A model generated the notes under the pieces. That model was not told where the DNA came from. It was given only the letters and a program-made list of their open reading frames with translations, and searched no databases. 64,000 nt of DNA, from NCBI RefSeq assembly GCF_002085925.2, contig NZ_CP053562.1, positions 2,989,501 through 3,053,500 on the forward strand, read 5' to 3'. The position numbers and the translations under genes were made by a program. Positions 1 through 8,244 of the stretch are shown piece by piece. Each line of letters opens with the position of its first letter. Positions within the stretch are counted from its first letter, which is position 1. Source of the DNA: Thioclava electrotropha (GTDB lineage: Bacteria; Pseudomonadota; Alphaproteobacteria; Rhodobacterales; Rhodobacteraceae).

Positions 1-12
1 CTGCCTGCGGTC

Positions 13-306
13 GTGTCTTTCGCAACCGTCACTACGTCAACATTGGTGTTCTTTTCGACGTCGGCCGTCAGCGTGCCGCTTCTCCTGGCGGGTGGCGTCG
101 CTCTCACAGGCCTATCTCTCGCCGGCATGAAGGGCATTGATTATGCTCTCGACAAATCCCGAGCCCGGCTCGCGCGGCGTATCATCAATCTAGCAAATAC
201 CGCCGTTTTTGGGTTTGGCCTGCCGGCCGACTCTCCGTCCCTCATCACGAAGCTTCAGGCTTTTGTTTTGAAAGCTGGCGCCAACAAACTCGAGGAGACC
301 ACCTGA
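13..306 (+). CDS. small membrane protein of unknown function (possibly incomplete at 5' end)
   Basis: Reading frame of 97 codons beginning with GTG at 13. The frame stays open to the window edge, so the true start may lie further left. The first 45 residues are almost all hydrophobic or small, with a run of Leu, Ala, Gly and Val (about residues 10-38) that would form one or two membrane helices. The rest is basic and amphipathic (KSRARLARR near residue 49). The stop overlaps the next start as TGATG, so the two genes are probably translationally coupled. I do not recognise the family. A membrane partner or immunity protein for the next product is only a guess from position and topology. Confidence 0.5.
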   Translation: MSFATVTTSTLVFFSTSAVSVPLLLAGGVALTGLSLAGMKGIDYALDKSRARLARRIINLANTAVFGFGLPADSPSLITKLQAFVLKAGANKLEETT

Positions 307-1328
307 TGCCATTGCTATATGATGTTCCCGCTCATCTCGTAAGCTTGGTCAATTCTCAACAAGCTTCGGTCGTCGGGGCCATCATCAAGGACACGGCAAC
401 CGGGAAAGTTCTCGGCCATGTTCAGCAGACTTCCGCATTGCAGCAGCTCATGCAAAGCGCGATCAGCTCAGCCGGTTCTGGCGGTTTCTCACCGCTCAGC
501 GTGGTTTCGGTCGTCCAGAACGAACAGTTGAAGCGAGGCATTGCAGATCTCCAGAACAGCATGGTGCTCATGCAGAACCTCCAATACGGCACGCTGGCAC
601 TCTCTGGGCTTGGCCTAGGTGTGTCTATAGCCGGATTTGCGGCTACCATTGCGAAGCTGAACGCGATTGAGAAGCGGTTGGACGCCCTGGCCGAAGAGGT
701 TGCTCTCGTTACATCTGACCGTCGCGAGGATGACCTGAAGGCGACCTTTGCTGACGTAGGCGCGGATCTTCAGAATGTCGACACGCTGATTGATCGGCGC
801 GATCCCAAGCGCGTTGCAGAACAACTCCAGCTCTCCCTCGCCCGCTCAGCGAGACGGATCGAAGTCCACTTCATGCGCGACGCCGAAATCGGAAAACTCG
901 AGTCCATGCCGATGGCGCAACTTGATCGCATGTGGACACTCGCTGCCGCAATCCGGCTTTGCCAAGAGGCGGCCATTCAAGCTCTCTTTGCCGCTGACGA
1001 ACTAGAAGTTGCGAAAAAGCTCGGGCGCTCAGAGCTAGAGCGACAGATGGCGCTGTTGGAGCAGCTCAACCCAGACGCTTATAGCCGTCTGATTGGCCGG
1101 AGCGCTGGCGAGAATGAGGATGCGGGAGCACTTCGCCGCGAAGCTCTGTCGCAAGCACGTTTGCTTACAGAAGGGCTCAAAGGCGGAGTGCTCGGCCTCG
1201 CCAGCCAGATCAGCATCGCGGAGACCCTTCATCATGAAGGGATCAGCGGGATCGAGTATTTGCGGGCGGCAAGTGAAACTGACGAAGCGCCGCTGCTTTG
1301 TCTGACCGCTAGCGCGCCCGTGACTTGA
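306..1328 (+). CDS. unknown 340-aa protein with hydrophobic segment and coiled coil
   Basis: The start ATG overlaps the stop of the upstream small membrane gene. Residues about 1-60 are mixed and Ser/Gly-rich. Residues about 95-115 are a strongly hydrophobic Gly/Ala/Leu stretch. They are followed directly by a charged heptad-like helix (about 116-140, ending near EKRLDALAEEV), and the remaining 200 residues look helical and acidic/basic mixed. No catalytic motif was seen. A helix-rich protein with one buried hydrophobic segment recalls alpha-helical pore-forming toxins and membrane-sensing effectors, but this is an architectural comparison and not a family assignment. Its place at the edge of a mobile island fits an accessory role. 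Confidence 0.6.
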   Translation: MPLLYDVPAHLVSLVNSQQASVVGAIIKDTATGKVLGHVQQTSALQQLMQSAISSAGSGGFSPLSVVSVVQNEQLKRGIADLQNSMVLMQNLQYGTLALSGLGLGVSIAGFAATIAKLNAIEKRLDALAEEVALVTSDRREDDLKATFADVGADLQNVDTLIDRRDPKRVAEQLQLSLARSARRIEVHFMRDAEIGKLESMPMAQLDRMWTLAAAIRLCQEAAIQALFAADELEVAKKLGRSELERQMALLEQLNPDAYSRLIGRSAGENEDAGALRREALSQARLLTEGLKGGVLGLASQISIAETLHHEGISGIEYLRAASETDEAPLLCLTASAPVT

Positions 1329-1581
1329 ATGACTTCGCATTCGGGAGATTTCCAAATGCACTCGCGGCGGCAGGCGGTCCAGTTCGTAACGGACAAGGCA
1401 GAGGAAGCCTTCTTGAGAACGCGGTTGATCTAAGCGTGATGCCCCCTAAGCATTCCGTCATGGGAGAATTTTGTGGGAGCGATGTCGACCATTGACAGAG
1501 TTCTGCTCGCTCATGCCACTATGCTTGCAAGGCCTTTGAGCAAGCATTATGCTTGCATTAACTTCAAGCAAGCATGAGGTC
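1329..1581. other. intergenic stretch before the IS21 element
   Basis: No convincing gene. A 26-codon frame starting with ATG near 1355 could be a remnant of something larger, but it has no recognisable product. The right part carries the tandem dyad listed separately (1521-1575), which ends only six bases before the IS21 end. Any gene once controlled by that site may therefore have been displaced. Confidence 0.5.
1521..1575. repeat. tandem 27-bp dyads, probable operator
   Basis: The 8-mer ATGCTTGC occurs at 1521-1528 and 1549-1556, and its exact reverse complement GCAAGCAT at 1540-1547 and 1568-1575. This gives two perfect inverted repeats of identical geometry (8-bp arms, 11-bp spacer), 28 bp apart from start to start. 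The spacers differ in sequence, so the conserved arms rather than a simple duplication appear to be the selected part. This is the layout expected of two binding sites for a dimeric repressor. The cognate regulator is not evident; the XRE protein at 7566 is one candidate on the same island. Confidence 0.6.
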
Positions 1582-1698
1582 TGAGAACGGCGGCGCAATA
1601 GTCGGCCACGGTAGCGGCGGGATGATCCGGCTGCGGGCGGCGTAAAAGTCGGCCACTTTTGCCCTTTCTGGCGACGGGAGGGCGGGAGGATTTTCACC

Positions 1699-3184
1699 GT
1701 GGACTTGTATCGCAAGGTTCGACTTGCCTGCGCCGAGGGGATGAGCCAGCGCGAGGCGGCGCGTCACTTCGGGATTTCACGCGACAGCGTGCAGAAGATG
1801 TTGGCGTATTCGGTTCCGCCGGGCTACCGGCGCAAGGCGCCGATCAAGCGCCCGAAGCTGGATGGTTTCACCGAGATCATCAACGCCTGGCTGGAAGAGG
1901 ACCGCGGCGTCCCGCGCAAACAGCGGCACACCGCCAAGCGGGTGTTCGAGCGGCTCCGGGACGAACACGGCTTCACCGGCGGCTACACGATCGTGAAGGA
2001 TTACATTCGTGAGGATGACCGGCGCGGTCGCGAGATGTTCGTGCCGCTGGCCCATGCGCCCGGGCATGCCCAGGCCGACTTTGGCGAAGCGATGGTCATC
2101 ATTGATGGTGTCGAGCAGAAGGCGCATTTCTTCGCCTTCGACCTGCCACATAGCGATGCCTGCTATATCCGGGCCTATCCGGCTGCGACCTCCGAGGCCT
2201 GGGTCGACGGGCATGTTCACGCCTTCGGCTTCTTCGGTCGGGTGCCGGTGTCGGTGCTCTACGACAACGACAGGTGCCTGGTGGCACAGATCCTGCCGGA
2301 TGGCACCCGCAAGCGGGCCAGGCTGTTCAGCGGGTTCCTGTCACATTACCTGCTCCGTGACCGCTATGGCCGTCCCGGCAAAGGGAACGACAAAGGCAGC
2401 GTCGAGGGGCTGGTGGGCTATGCCCGGCGCAACTTCATGGTGCCGGTGCCGCGCTTCCTCCTGGGAGGCCTTCAACGCCTGGCTGGAAGAACAATGCCGC
2501 AAGCGTCAGGGCGATGTTCTGCGCGGCCATACCGAGACGATCGGCACGCGCCTTGACCGGGATCTCGAGGTGATGTCGGCGCTGCCGCCAGCCCCTTTCG
2601 ATGCCTGCGATCAGGCGAGCGGGCGGGTCACCTCGCAGGCGCTGGTGCGTTACAAGACCAACGACTATTCCGTGCCGGTCGCCTACGGCCACCGCGATGT
2701 CTGGCTGCGCGGCTATGTCGACGAGGTGGCGATCGGCTGCGGCGGCGATCTGATCGCGCGCCATCCGCGCAGCTATGAGCGCGAGGATGTCGTCTTCGAC
2801 CCGCTCCACTACCTTCCGCTGATCGAGAAGAAGATCAATGCCCTGGACCAGGCCGCGCCGCTGACAGGCTGGGAGCTGCCGCCCGAGTTCGCAACCCTGC
2901 GCCGCCTGATGGAAGCACGCATGCTCAAGGCGGGGCGGCGTGAGTTCGTCCAGGTCCTGCGGCTGCTGGAGGCCTTCGAGCTCGACGATGTGCAAGCCGC
3001 CGTGAAGACGGCCCTGCGCATGGGAGCCATCGGCTTCGACGCCGTCAAGCATCTGGTGCTGTGTCAGGTCGAGAAGCGACCGCCGAAGCTCGACCTCGAC
3101 GTCTATCCCTACCTGCCGCGGGCCGAGGTCGGAAAGACCTCGGCGGCCAGCTACATGTGCTTGATCTCGGAGGAGGCCCGATGA
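1699..3184 (+). pseudogene. istA: IS21 transposase IstA, frameshifted
   Basis: GTG start at 1699. The first frame encodes an N-terminal helix-turn-helix (about residues 15-40, SQREAARHFGISRDSV) and the DDE integrase core: QADFGEA, LYDNDRC and the final Glu in GSVEGLVGYARR. Homology leaves this frame near 2455-2462 and resumes in the next frame with a WEAFNAWLEE-type segment, running to the stop at 3184. A one-base gain or two-base loss explains this. No A-rich slippery run is present there, so I read it as a mutation rather than programmed frameshifting. The stop overlaps the istB start. Confidence 0.85.
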
Positions 3185-3941
3185 CCGACGCGCCCGACCT
3201 CCTGCTCGCCCATCATCTGAAGACGCTCTAGCTGCCGACCTTCCTGAGGGAATACGACAAGCTCGCGCGCCAGTGCGCCGCGGAGGGCAGGACCACGTTC
3301 GCTTCCTGGCGCGCCTGGTGGAACTCGAACTGATCGACCGCGAACGGCGGATGGTCGAGCGCCGCATCAAGGCGGCGAAGTTCCCGGCGACCAAAAGCCT
3401 CGACAGCTTCGACTTCAAGGCGATCCCCAAGCTCAATAAGATGCAGGTGCTGGAACTCGCCCGCGGGGAATGGATCGAGCGGCGCGAGAATGTCATTGCC
3501 CTCGGCCCGAGCGGCACCGGCAAGACCCATGTCGCCTTGGGCCTTGGACTGGCCGCCTGCCAGAAGGGCCTTTCCGTCGGCTTCACCACCGCCGCCGCAT
3601 TGGTCCACGAGCTGATGGAGGCCCGCGACGAGCGCCGCTTGCTACGCCTGCAAAAACAGATGGTCGGATACAAGCTCCTGATCATCGACGAGCTGGGCTT
3701 CGTGCCTCTGAGCAAGACCGGCGCCGAGCTGCTGTTCGAACTGATCTCGCAGCGCTACGAGCGGGGCGCCACCATGATCACCAGCAATCTGCCCTTCGAC
3801 GAATGGACCGAAACCTTCGGCTCCGAGCGCCTGACCGGCGCTCTGCTCGACCGGCTCACCCACCATGTCCACATCCTCGAGATGAACGGCGACAGCTATC
3901 GGCTTGCCCAAAGCCGCGCCCGAAACAGCGCCGACACCTGA
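3181..3941 (+). pseudogene. istB: IS21 helper ATPase IstB, stop codon and frameshift
   Basis: Starts with ATG overlapping the istA stop. Codon 17 is TAG (3229-3231), just after AHHLKTL. A further frame change near 3285-3291, in a GAGGGCAGG context, moves the homology into the frame that runs to 3941. That frame carries the AAA+ ATPase features of IstB: Walker A GPSGTGKTHVA (about 3512-3545), Walker B LLIIDELGF and the sensor region MITSNLPFDEW. IstB normally regulates target choice and IstA activity. A GTG at 3273 could still give a truncated ATPase, but the N-terminal part that contacts IstA would be missing. Confidence 0.85.
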
Positions 3942-4110
3942 TCACATCGTTCAGGTTTGGCCCGCTGGGCCAAAGCGCCCCGGCAGCCGCCAGCTATCTG
4001 AAAAGCGCAGTTGCCGGGGCGCGAAGCGTTCCCTCCGCTTCAATCCCATGCCCTCTCTGGTGGCAGACTTTTGCTCCGCCCCGTGGCCGGTTTTTGCTCC
4101 GCCGTTGACA

Positions 4111-4229
4111 ACCCATACGCTACAAAGAGATGCAGCTTCTTACGGACATGGTTTCGGGCATGACGGACGGATTCTGCATTGATCTTCACCAAGACCTTGA
4201 ACAGCATTATCGGGCAATGAGAAAAGTCG
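4111..4229. other. short spacer between IS21 end and nucleotidyltransferase gene
   Basis: AT-richer than the IS and probably the promoter region of the following gene. No clear -35/-10 pair can be assigned by eye, and no gene is seen. Confidence 0.4.
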
Positions 4230-5003
4230 ATGGAACGTGAGCTTGAGAGCAAGGTTCAATATTTTTTCGCATCGCGATACCGCGGCCGTGAAGATGTTCG
4301 CGACACTGTGAGAGAGCTTCGTAGACACGGGCGCTTAGTGTTGGTAGGCGGCATGCTGCGCGACCTCGCTTTGTTCGGAAACACAGGTTTTAGGTCGGAC
4401 TTAGACTTTGTGATCGCCCCATACGATCTCCGCAGTTTTGAAAAATACATGACGGCAATTGGGGCCCGTGTGAACCGGTTCGGCGGCTATGCCCTTCCAT
4501 CCAGAAAATGGCAGATAGATGTTTGGCCGTTGGAGCGAACATGGGCGAATGTTGCCGGCCACGCCAAGGTGCGCACCGTTGGAGACCTTCGGAGAGCTAC
4601 GTTCTTCAGATGCGACGCTATTCTATATGACCTTGATCATAGAAAGCTAAAGACAACGCCAGACTATTTTGGAGAGCTGAATCAAAAGGTGCTTGAGATA
4701 AACCTTCGACCAAATCCGAACCCTAAGGGTAATACAGTTCGCGCCTTCAGATACGCTTTAATGAAAGGGTTTCGTTGGGGACCTCGGCTCTCCGATTTTG
4801 TAAATGAGGTTCTCGAGCGCGAAGGCTGGAACGAACTACTTGAGGCGGAATGGCAGTCATTCCACACGCAGCACCTTGAGCGTATTCGCTTCGAAAACCT
4901 GAGAAAAGCTCTTCAAGCCCATGTTTCCGAAGGACTGAACACTCCCTTTGACGTAACGAATTTCCTCCGGAACGTGCAACTCGCGCTACCCAATCTTCAC
5001 TAG
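4230..5003 (+). CDS. polymerase-beta-fold nucleotidyltransferase, CCA/poly(A)-polymerase-like head
   Basis: 257 aa; an in-frame TGA lies just upstream of the ATG, which fixes the start region. Residues 39-60 carry the superfamily signature: VGGMLRD (Gly40, Gly41, Arg44, Asp45), then SDLDF with Asp57 and Asp59. Asp97 in WQIDVWP can be the third metal-binding carboxylate, so the active site looks intact. A NTVRAFRYA segment near 169-177 resembles the neck region of CCA-adding and poly(A) polymerases. At 257 aa it is too short for a full CCA enzyme. It probably transfers nucleotides to RNA or another small substrate; the target is unknown. It is markedly AT-richer than the core genome, flanked by an IS and faces an HNH endonuclease gene. 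A defence or toxin role is inference. Confidence 0.7.
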   Translation: MERELESKVQYFFASRYRGREDVRDTVRELRRHGRLVLVGGMLRDLALFGNTGFRSDLDFVIAPYDLRSFEKYMTAIGARVNRFGGYALPSRKWQIDVWPLERTWANVAGHAKVRTVGDLRRATFFRCDAILYDLDHRKLKTTPDYFGELNQKVLEINLRPNPNPKGNTVRAFRYALMKGFRWGPRLSDFVNEVLEREGWNELLEAEWQSFHTQHLERIRFENLRKALQAHVSEGLNTPFDVTNFLRNVQLALPNLH

Positions 5004-5115
5004 GTGCAACGCCCTAAATTCCTACGCCTGTCTCAGAACTCAACGCAGAGGGCCCGTCTAGCCGCAAACCCAAATATCTGAATTACGCAATCAGATTTTC
5101 CGACACGCTACCAGA

Positions 5116-6075
5116 TCATATCTGTTCGCGAAACGCCTTCCAACGTATGCCGAAGTGCGCCTCTCGATGGCAATTTGGACAAAGGGCAGCAGTATTTTCC
5201 AGAACGTCCATACCGCCCTCCGACAACGGGATAATATGGTGAACTTCCAAGTAGGCCCCGCCAGATATTCTCGTAAATGGCGCACTTTTTTTACAATGAT
5301 CGCAGGTGCCGTTTGCTTGATACAATCTTTCAGCTACAACGTCGGGATTCCGGCTGTAAGCGACGGTCTTAACGATACGCCTCACGGGGATACTAGAGGC
5401 ATTTTTGAGCCTTTTCTGGCGCACCTCTGGAAAATCCTGAAAAGAGGTATTTACTCTTTTCTGGAAGTTTTGAGAAAATAGGCTCTCGGCAGAATTACCA
5501 TTTTTAGGGAGAAGCCCTTCATATTCTGAGCATAGCGCTTTCAAGCTTGGCTTATTTCCGCCATTTTTAAGAGCCTCGTAGTAGTCTATGTGCGCTCTGG
5601 TTGACTTAATTGCATTCAGAAGAAAAGGCACTCCAAAATCTGAGCCAATTTGATCGAAAAAAATGCGCGTAGTTAACAAATTCAACGTTCTATGATACAA
5701 TTCACCTTTGAGCATCTGCGCTAAATTTCGGATCATGTCGCTTGCAGAGGCATTATTTACTTCAAACTCTTCAGCCAGGATTCTACGCGCCTGTGCCTCG
5801 CTGATTTCTCCTTCCCAAACTCGCACAGCCTGCTTGTAAGCAGCTAAAGCCTCTGACGTTCCAATTGTTCTTGCCACATTGTTCCCTTCTAAGCTTCTGC
5901 GCACAGACGCTTTCTTGCTGACGATGTCTAACACACAGTCTTCCATACCAGAGGAACCGCTTTCAGCAGAGCACGTAAATTGTGAAGCTTCATTCGCTCC
6001 ATGGACTTCCCTCCTGAGGCTGATCATAGAGCGCAACGCTTTTGAATACGTGTGAAGTGCCGTCCGTCGCGCCAT
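5116..6075 (-). CDS. HNH endonuclease with uncharacterised N-terminal region
   Basis: 319 aa from ATG at 6075; a TTG at 6090 is also in frame but lies at the IS3 junction. The C-terminal 65 residues form an HNH/McrA-type nuclease with a structural zinc site: Cys258-x2-Cys261, His279-His280 in LEVHHIIPLSEGG, then CPNCH (Cys299, Cys302, His303) and His307. Residues 1-240 are mostly helical with no motif I recognise, and may bind DNA or sense a trigger. Base composition is clearly AT-rich compared with the core, which suggests recent transfer. It converges on the nucleotidyltransferase gene with a gap of about 110 bases. An IS3 element ends 17 bp upstream, so the native promoter has probably been displaced. 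A restriction or phage-defence role is plausible but not shown. Confidence 0.75.
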   Translation of the reverse strand: MARRTALHTYSKALRSMISLRREVHGANEASQFTCSAESGSSGMEDCVLDIVSKKASVRRSLEGNNVARTIGTSEALAAYKQAVRVWEGEISEAQARRILAEEFEVNNASASDMIRNLAQMLKGELYHRTLNLLTTRIFFDQIGSDFGVPFLLNAIKSTRAHIDYYEALKNGGNKPSLKALCSEYEGLLPKNGNSAESLFSQNFQKRVNTSFQDFPEVRQKRLKNASSIPVRRIVKTVAYSRNPDVVAERLYQANGTCDHCKKSAPFTRISGGAYLEVHHIIPLSEGGMDVLENTAALCPNCHREAHFGIRWKAFREQI

Positions 6076-6131
6076 CGCGTAGTCGAACAATCTGAGCTAC
6101 TCCCCATCTCTTGGACAGGATCTGACGTAAT

Positions 6132-6983
6132 TTAAGCTACTCGTTGCACCTGCTGACCGGGTTGGTTGATATCATGTCTCTGCCAATAGACCAGCGCCGG
6201 TGGCTTGCCGCCGAGGGCTGAGTGAGGGCGCTGGTGGTTGTAGAAGGTCATCCATTTCCGGATCGCCGCCTTTGTCTCCGATCCTGTCTCCCAGGCATGC
6301 AGGTAGACGCATTCGTATTTCAGGGTTCGCCACAGCCGCTCGATGAAGATGTTGTCGAGGAATCGGCCTTTCCCATCCATCGAGATGCGCACGCCCGACC
6401 GGCGGAGCCGATCCGTCCAAGCGAAGGACGTGAACTGAGAACCCTGATCCGTATTCATTATCTCGGGCGGGCCGAACTTGTGGATGGCTTCGTTCAGCGC
6501 CTCGACACAGAAGTCGGCCTCCAGCGTGTTCGAGATCCGCCAAGACAGAACCTTGCGGGTGTGCCAGTCCATGATCGCCACGAGGTAGAGGAACCCGCGC
6601 CGCATGGGCAGGTAGGTGATATCCGAGCACCAGACCTGGTTCGGGCGATCCACCCGCAGACCTCGCAGCAGGTAGGGATAGGTCTTGTGCCCCTTCGCCG
6701 GCCTGCTTGTGTTGGGTTTCTGGTAAATCGGCATGAGCCCCATCAGGCGCATCAGTCGCCGTATCCGCTTCTCGTTCACCAGGTGGCCGTCGTTACGCAG
6801 GTGCCAGGTCATCTGGCGGACACCGAAGAACGGGGTCTCCAGGAACTGCTCGTCGATCTGCCGCATCAGGCCGAGGTTCTGTTCGGTTTCGCCCTTCGGC
6901 TCGTAGTAATAGGATGAGCGTGCGATCGACAGCAGCTTGCACTGCTGCCCAATCGACAGATCCGAATGGTTCGGCTCGATCAT
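6132..6983 (-). CDS. IS3-family transposase OrfB (DDE domain)
   Basis: About 283 aa from ATG at 6983; an in-frame TTG lies at 7007. An N-terminal HTH_21-like region (SIARSSYYY) is followed by the rve integrase core. The catalytic residues are visible as Asp in VWCSDITYLP, Asp in MNTDQGSQF and Glu in FIERLWRTLKYE. The C-terminal NHQRPHSALGGKPP motif is typical of IS3 OrfB. It normally acts as an OrfAB fusion made by frameshifting near the end of orfA. Here a T5 run at the orfA end (about 7025-7030) could serve that purpose, although the frame relation is not a simple -1. The gene appears complete. Confidence 0.88.
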   Translation of the reverse strand: MIEPNHSDLSIGQQCKLLSIARSSYYYEPKGETEQNLGLMRQIDEQFLETPFFGVRQMTWHLRNDGHLVNEKRIRRLMRLMGLMPIYQKPNTSRPAKGHKTYPYLLRGLRVDRPNQVWCSDITYLPMRRGFLYLVAIMDWHTRKVLSWRISNTLEADFCVEALNEAIHKFGPPEIMNTDQGSQFTSFAWTDRLRRSGVRISMDGKGRFLDNIFIERLWRTLKYECVYLHAWETGSETKAAIRKWMTFYNHQRPHSALGGKPPALVYWQRHDINQPGQQVQRVA

Positions 6984-7011
6984 GCCACGCCTCACTTCCC
7001 GCCCCAAGGCT

Positions 7012-7284
7012 TCAGCTTTCGTTCCAAAAAGAGTTGGCCACCGCCAGCTCCCCGATCTTGGCGTGGAGCTCCTTCACCTGCTCCTCGTCGATCTCGGGCT
7101 TCCTTCGGCCCCCGCGCTCGAACACGCCCGACGCGCCTTCGAGCAAGGCCCGCTTCCATTGATGGATCATCGTTGGATGCACCCCGAACCGGCTCGCCAG
7201 CTCGGCCGCTGTCTCTTCACCCTTCAGGGCTTCCAGCGCGACCTTTGCCTTGAACTCGGGTGCGTGCTGCTTGCGTTTCGACAT
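7012..7284 (-). CDS. IS3-family OrfA (helix-turn-helix protein)
   Basis: 90 aa. Residues about 10-50 form the HTH_Tnp_1 domain (FKAKVALEAL, then ELASRFGVHPTMIHQWK). It is followed by a short leucine-zipper-like helix (EEQVKELHAKIGELAVAN). The protein binds the terminal inverted repeats. The last six residues (SFWNES) differ from the usual DFLERKLKP ending. Slipping back one base on the TTTTT run restores LERKLKPWGGK, so either a base was lost or the C-terminus is made by frameshifting. Confidence 0.8.
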   Translation of the reverse strand: MSKRKQHAPEFKAKVALEALKGEETAAELASRFGVHPTMIHQWKRALLEGASGVFERGGRRKPEIDEEQVKELHAKIGELAVANSFWNES

Positions 7285-7364
7285 CTCTGATCTCCTTCTC
7301 GTCGAAGATCAGCAGACTGCAAATCGTAGCTTATGTCAGTGTCCGAATTTCAGGGGGTAGCTCA

Positions 7365-7565
7365 ATCGACCAAGAAAGCACTGCAGCCTCCATTTTACCC
7401 GGAGGGTTCGTTCTTTCTCGATTTCTGAGCACCCGACGCTTCCCCATCAGACTGGTCGCTTATCTCTAAGACTTCGACATCCCATCTTGAACGATACACT
7501 CCCCACCCGCTCTTCAAACACTCGAGCACTACGGTCTCTGCAACACCATCGAAAGAGATCAAGAA
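7365..7565. other. IS3 flank / upstream region of XRE gene
   Basis: No convincing gene. Before the IS3 insertion this stretch would have lain directly upstream of the HNH gene, so it probably contains the old HNH promoter as well as that of the XRE gene at 7566, in divergent arrangement. A minus-strand frame over 7395-7646 overlaps the XRE gene and looks spurious. Confidence 0.4.
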
Positions 7566-7964
7566 ATGAAATACCCCTTCCAAAACAGCGAAGCTGCAAA
7601 ATTCATGCGTGATCGGATACTGGCGCTTGGGCACCGCAAGACCCAAGCGGAGATTGCGATCGAAGCTGGCTTCGTCAATGCGAACATGATGTCTTTGCTC
7701 AAGGCTGGCAAAACCAAAATCCCGCTGGATCGCATACCTTCATTAGCCCGCGCGCTTGAATGCGACCCCGCGTTCCTCATGCGCCTTTCCCTTGAACAGG
7801 CCGTAGGAAAGACGGCGGCCTTGGCGATCGACGAGATTTTCGGGACGGCCGTGACCGAGAATGAGCGCGGTTGGCTCAACGAACTCCGCGAAGTCTCCGA
7901 GAACAGCGACCCTCGGCTCACGGCGAAGTCTCGCCATGCTCTGCGGGCAATTTTTGGGAAATGA
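7566..7964 (+). CDS. XRE-family helix-turn-helix regulator
   Basis: 132 aa. The helix-turn-helix lies at about residues 24-55 (KTQAEIAIEAGF, then NMMSLLKAGKTKIPLDRIPSLARAL), the usual Cro/C1-type pattern in which a lattice of Ala, Gly, Ile and Leu residues packs the fold. The C-terminal half is acidic and helical and may dimerise. Its codon use is closer to that of the island than the core. It sits alone between the IS3 element and two small genes. It could control the island's excision genes or the adjacent HNH gene, which was divergent from it before the IS insertion. No direct evidence of its operator. Confidence 0.75.
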   Translation: MKYPFQNSEAAKFMRDRILALGHRKTQAEIAIEAGFVNANMMSLLKAGKTKIPLDRIPSLARALECDPAFLMRLSLEQAVGKTAALAIDEIFGTAVTENERGWLNELREVSENSDPRLTAKSRHALRAIFGK

Positions 7965-8244
7965 AGGCGTGCAAGCTTGCTTGCTCAAGGTTGCGGCCCA
8001 ACGGCTGATCCCATTCTAGCGAGCAGAAGTTGGATCGCCTCGATTACTCCCCTCGAGCAATTTTTCTGGAAACCTCGCCCCGTTCCCCGCGGGCGGGGCT
8101 AACCCACGCCCATTCCTTGGCAAGCAGACCGACGTCGAAAACTGATCTGCATAGCAAATTTTTTCTTGTCAGCGCCCTTGCAATTAGCACCCTCGGATCT
8201 ATTTGTGATTTCTATCGTCACAATCACATTACGAGGTAGTTTGA
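7965..8244. other. intergenic region with GCAAGCTTGC palindrome
   Basis: 280 bases without a convincing gene. A 10-bp perfect palindrome, GCAAGCTTGC, lies at 7971-7980, directly followed by TTGCTCAAGG. The TTGCTCAA part also occurs in the spacer/arm of the dyad at 1521-1547 read in reverse. The similarity is short and may be chance. Confidence 0.35.

Larger units (their letters stand above)
1582..4110 (+). mobile_element. IS21-family insertion sequence, degenerate
   Basis: About 2.53 kb, the usual IS21 size, with istA and istB in the standard overlapping order. The outer 30 bases (1582-1611, and 4081-4110 read in reverse) match at 24 positions. Both ends begin TG and share the core GGCCACGG. 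A second internal copy of the transposase-site motif (GGCCAC-type, near 1640-1660 and 4060-4080) is visible at each end, as usual for IS21. No target duplication is evident in the flanks (GAGGTC against ACCCAT), so adjacent DNA may have been lost or the ends may be off by a few bases. Both genes carry disabling changes. Confidence 0.85.
6093..7364 (-). mobile_element. IS3-family insertion sequence with ATC target duplication
   Basis: About 1.27 kb. The two ends both begin TGAGCTAC followed by a run of C (6093 on the plus strand and 7364 read in reverse), and further matches extend inward (GGACA, AAGCTAC). The trinucleotide ATC flanks the element on both sides (6090-6092 and 7365-7367), which fits the 3-4 bp target duplication of IS3 elements. 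It contains orfA (helix-turn-helix) and orfB (DDE transposase) on the minus strand. The intact orfB suggests a recent arrival. Confidence 0.88.

Noticed and set aside
4230..5003. Housekeeping CCA-adding enzyme
   Set aside because: Too short, lacks the body and tail domains, AT-rich and in a mobile island.
7395..7646. Minus-strand 83-codon frame upstream of the XRE gene
   Set aside because: Overlaps the start of the XRE gene, no homology-like pattern, and no good ribosome site.
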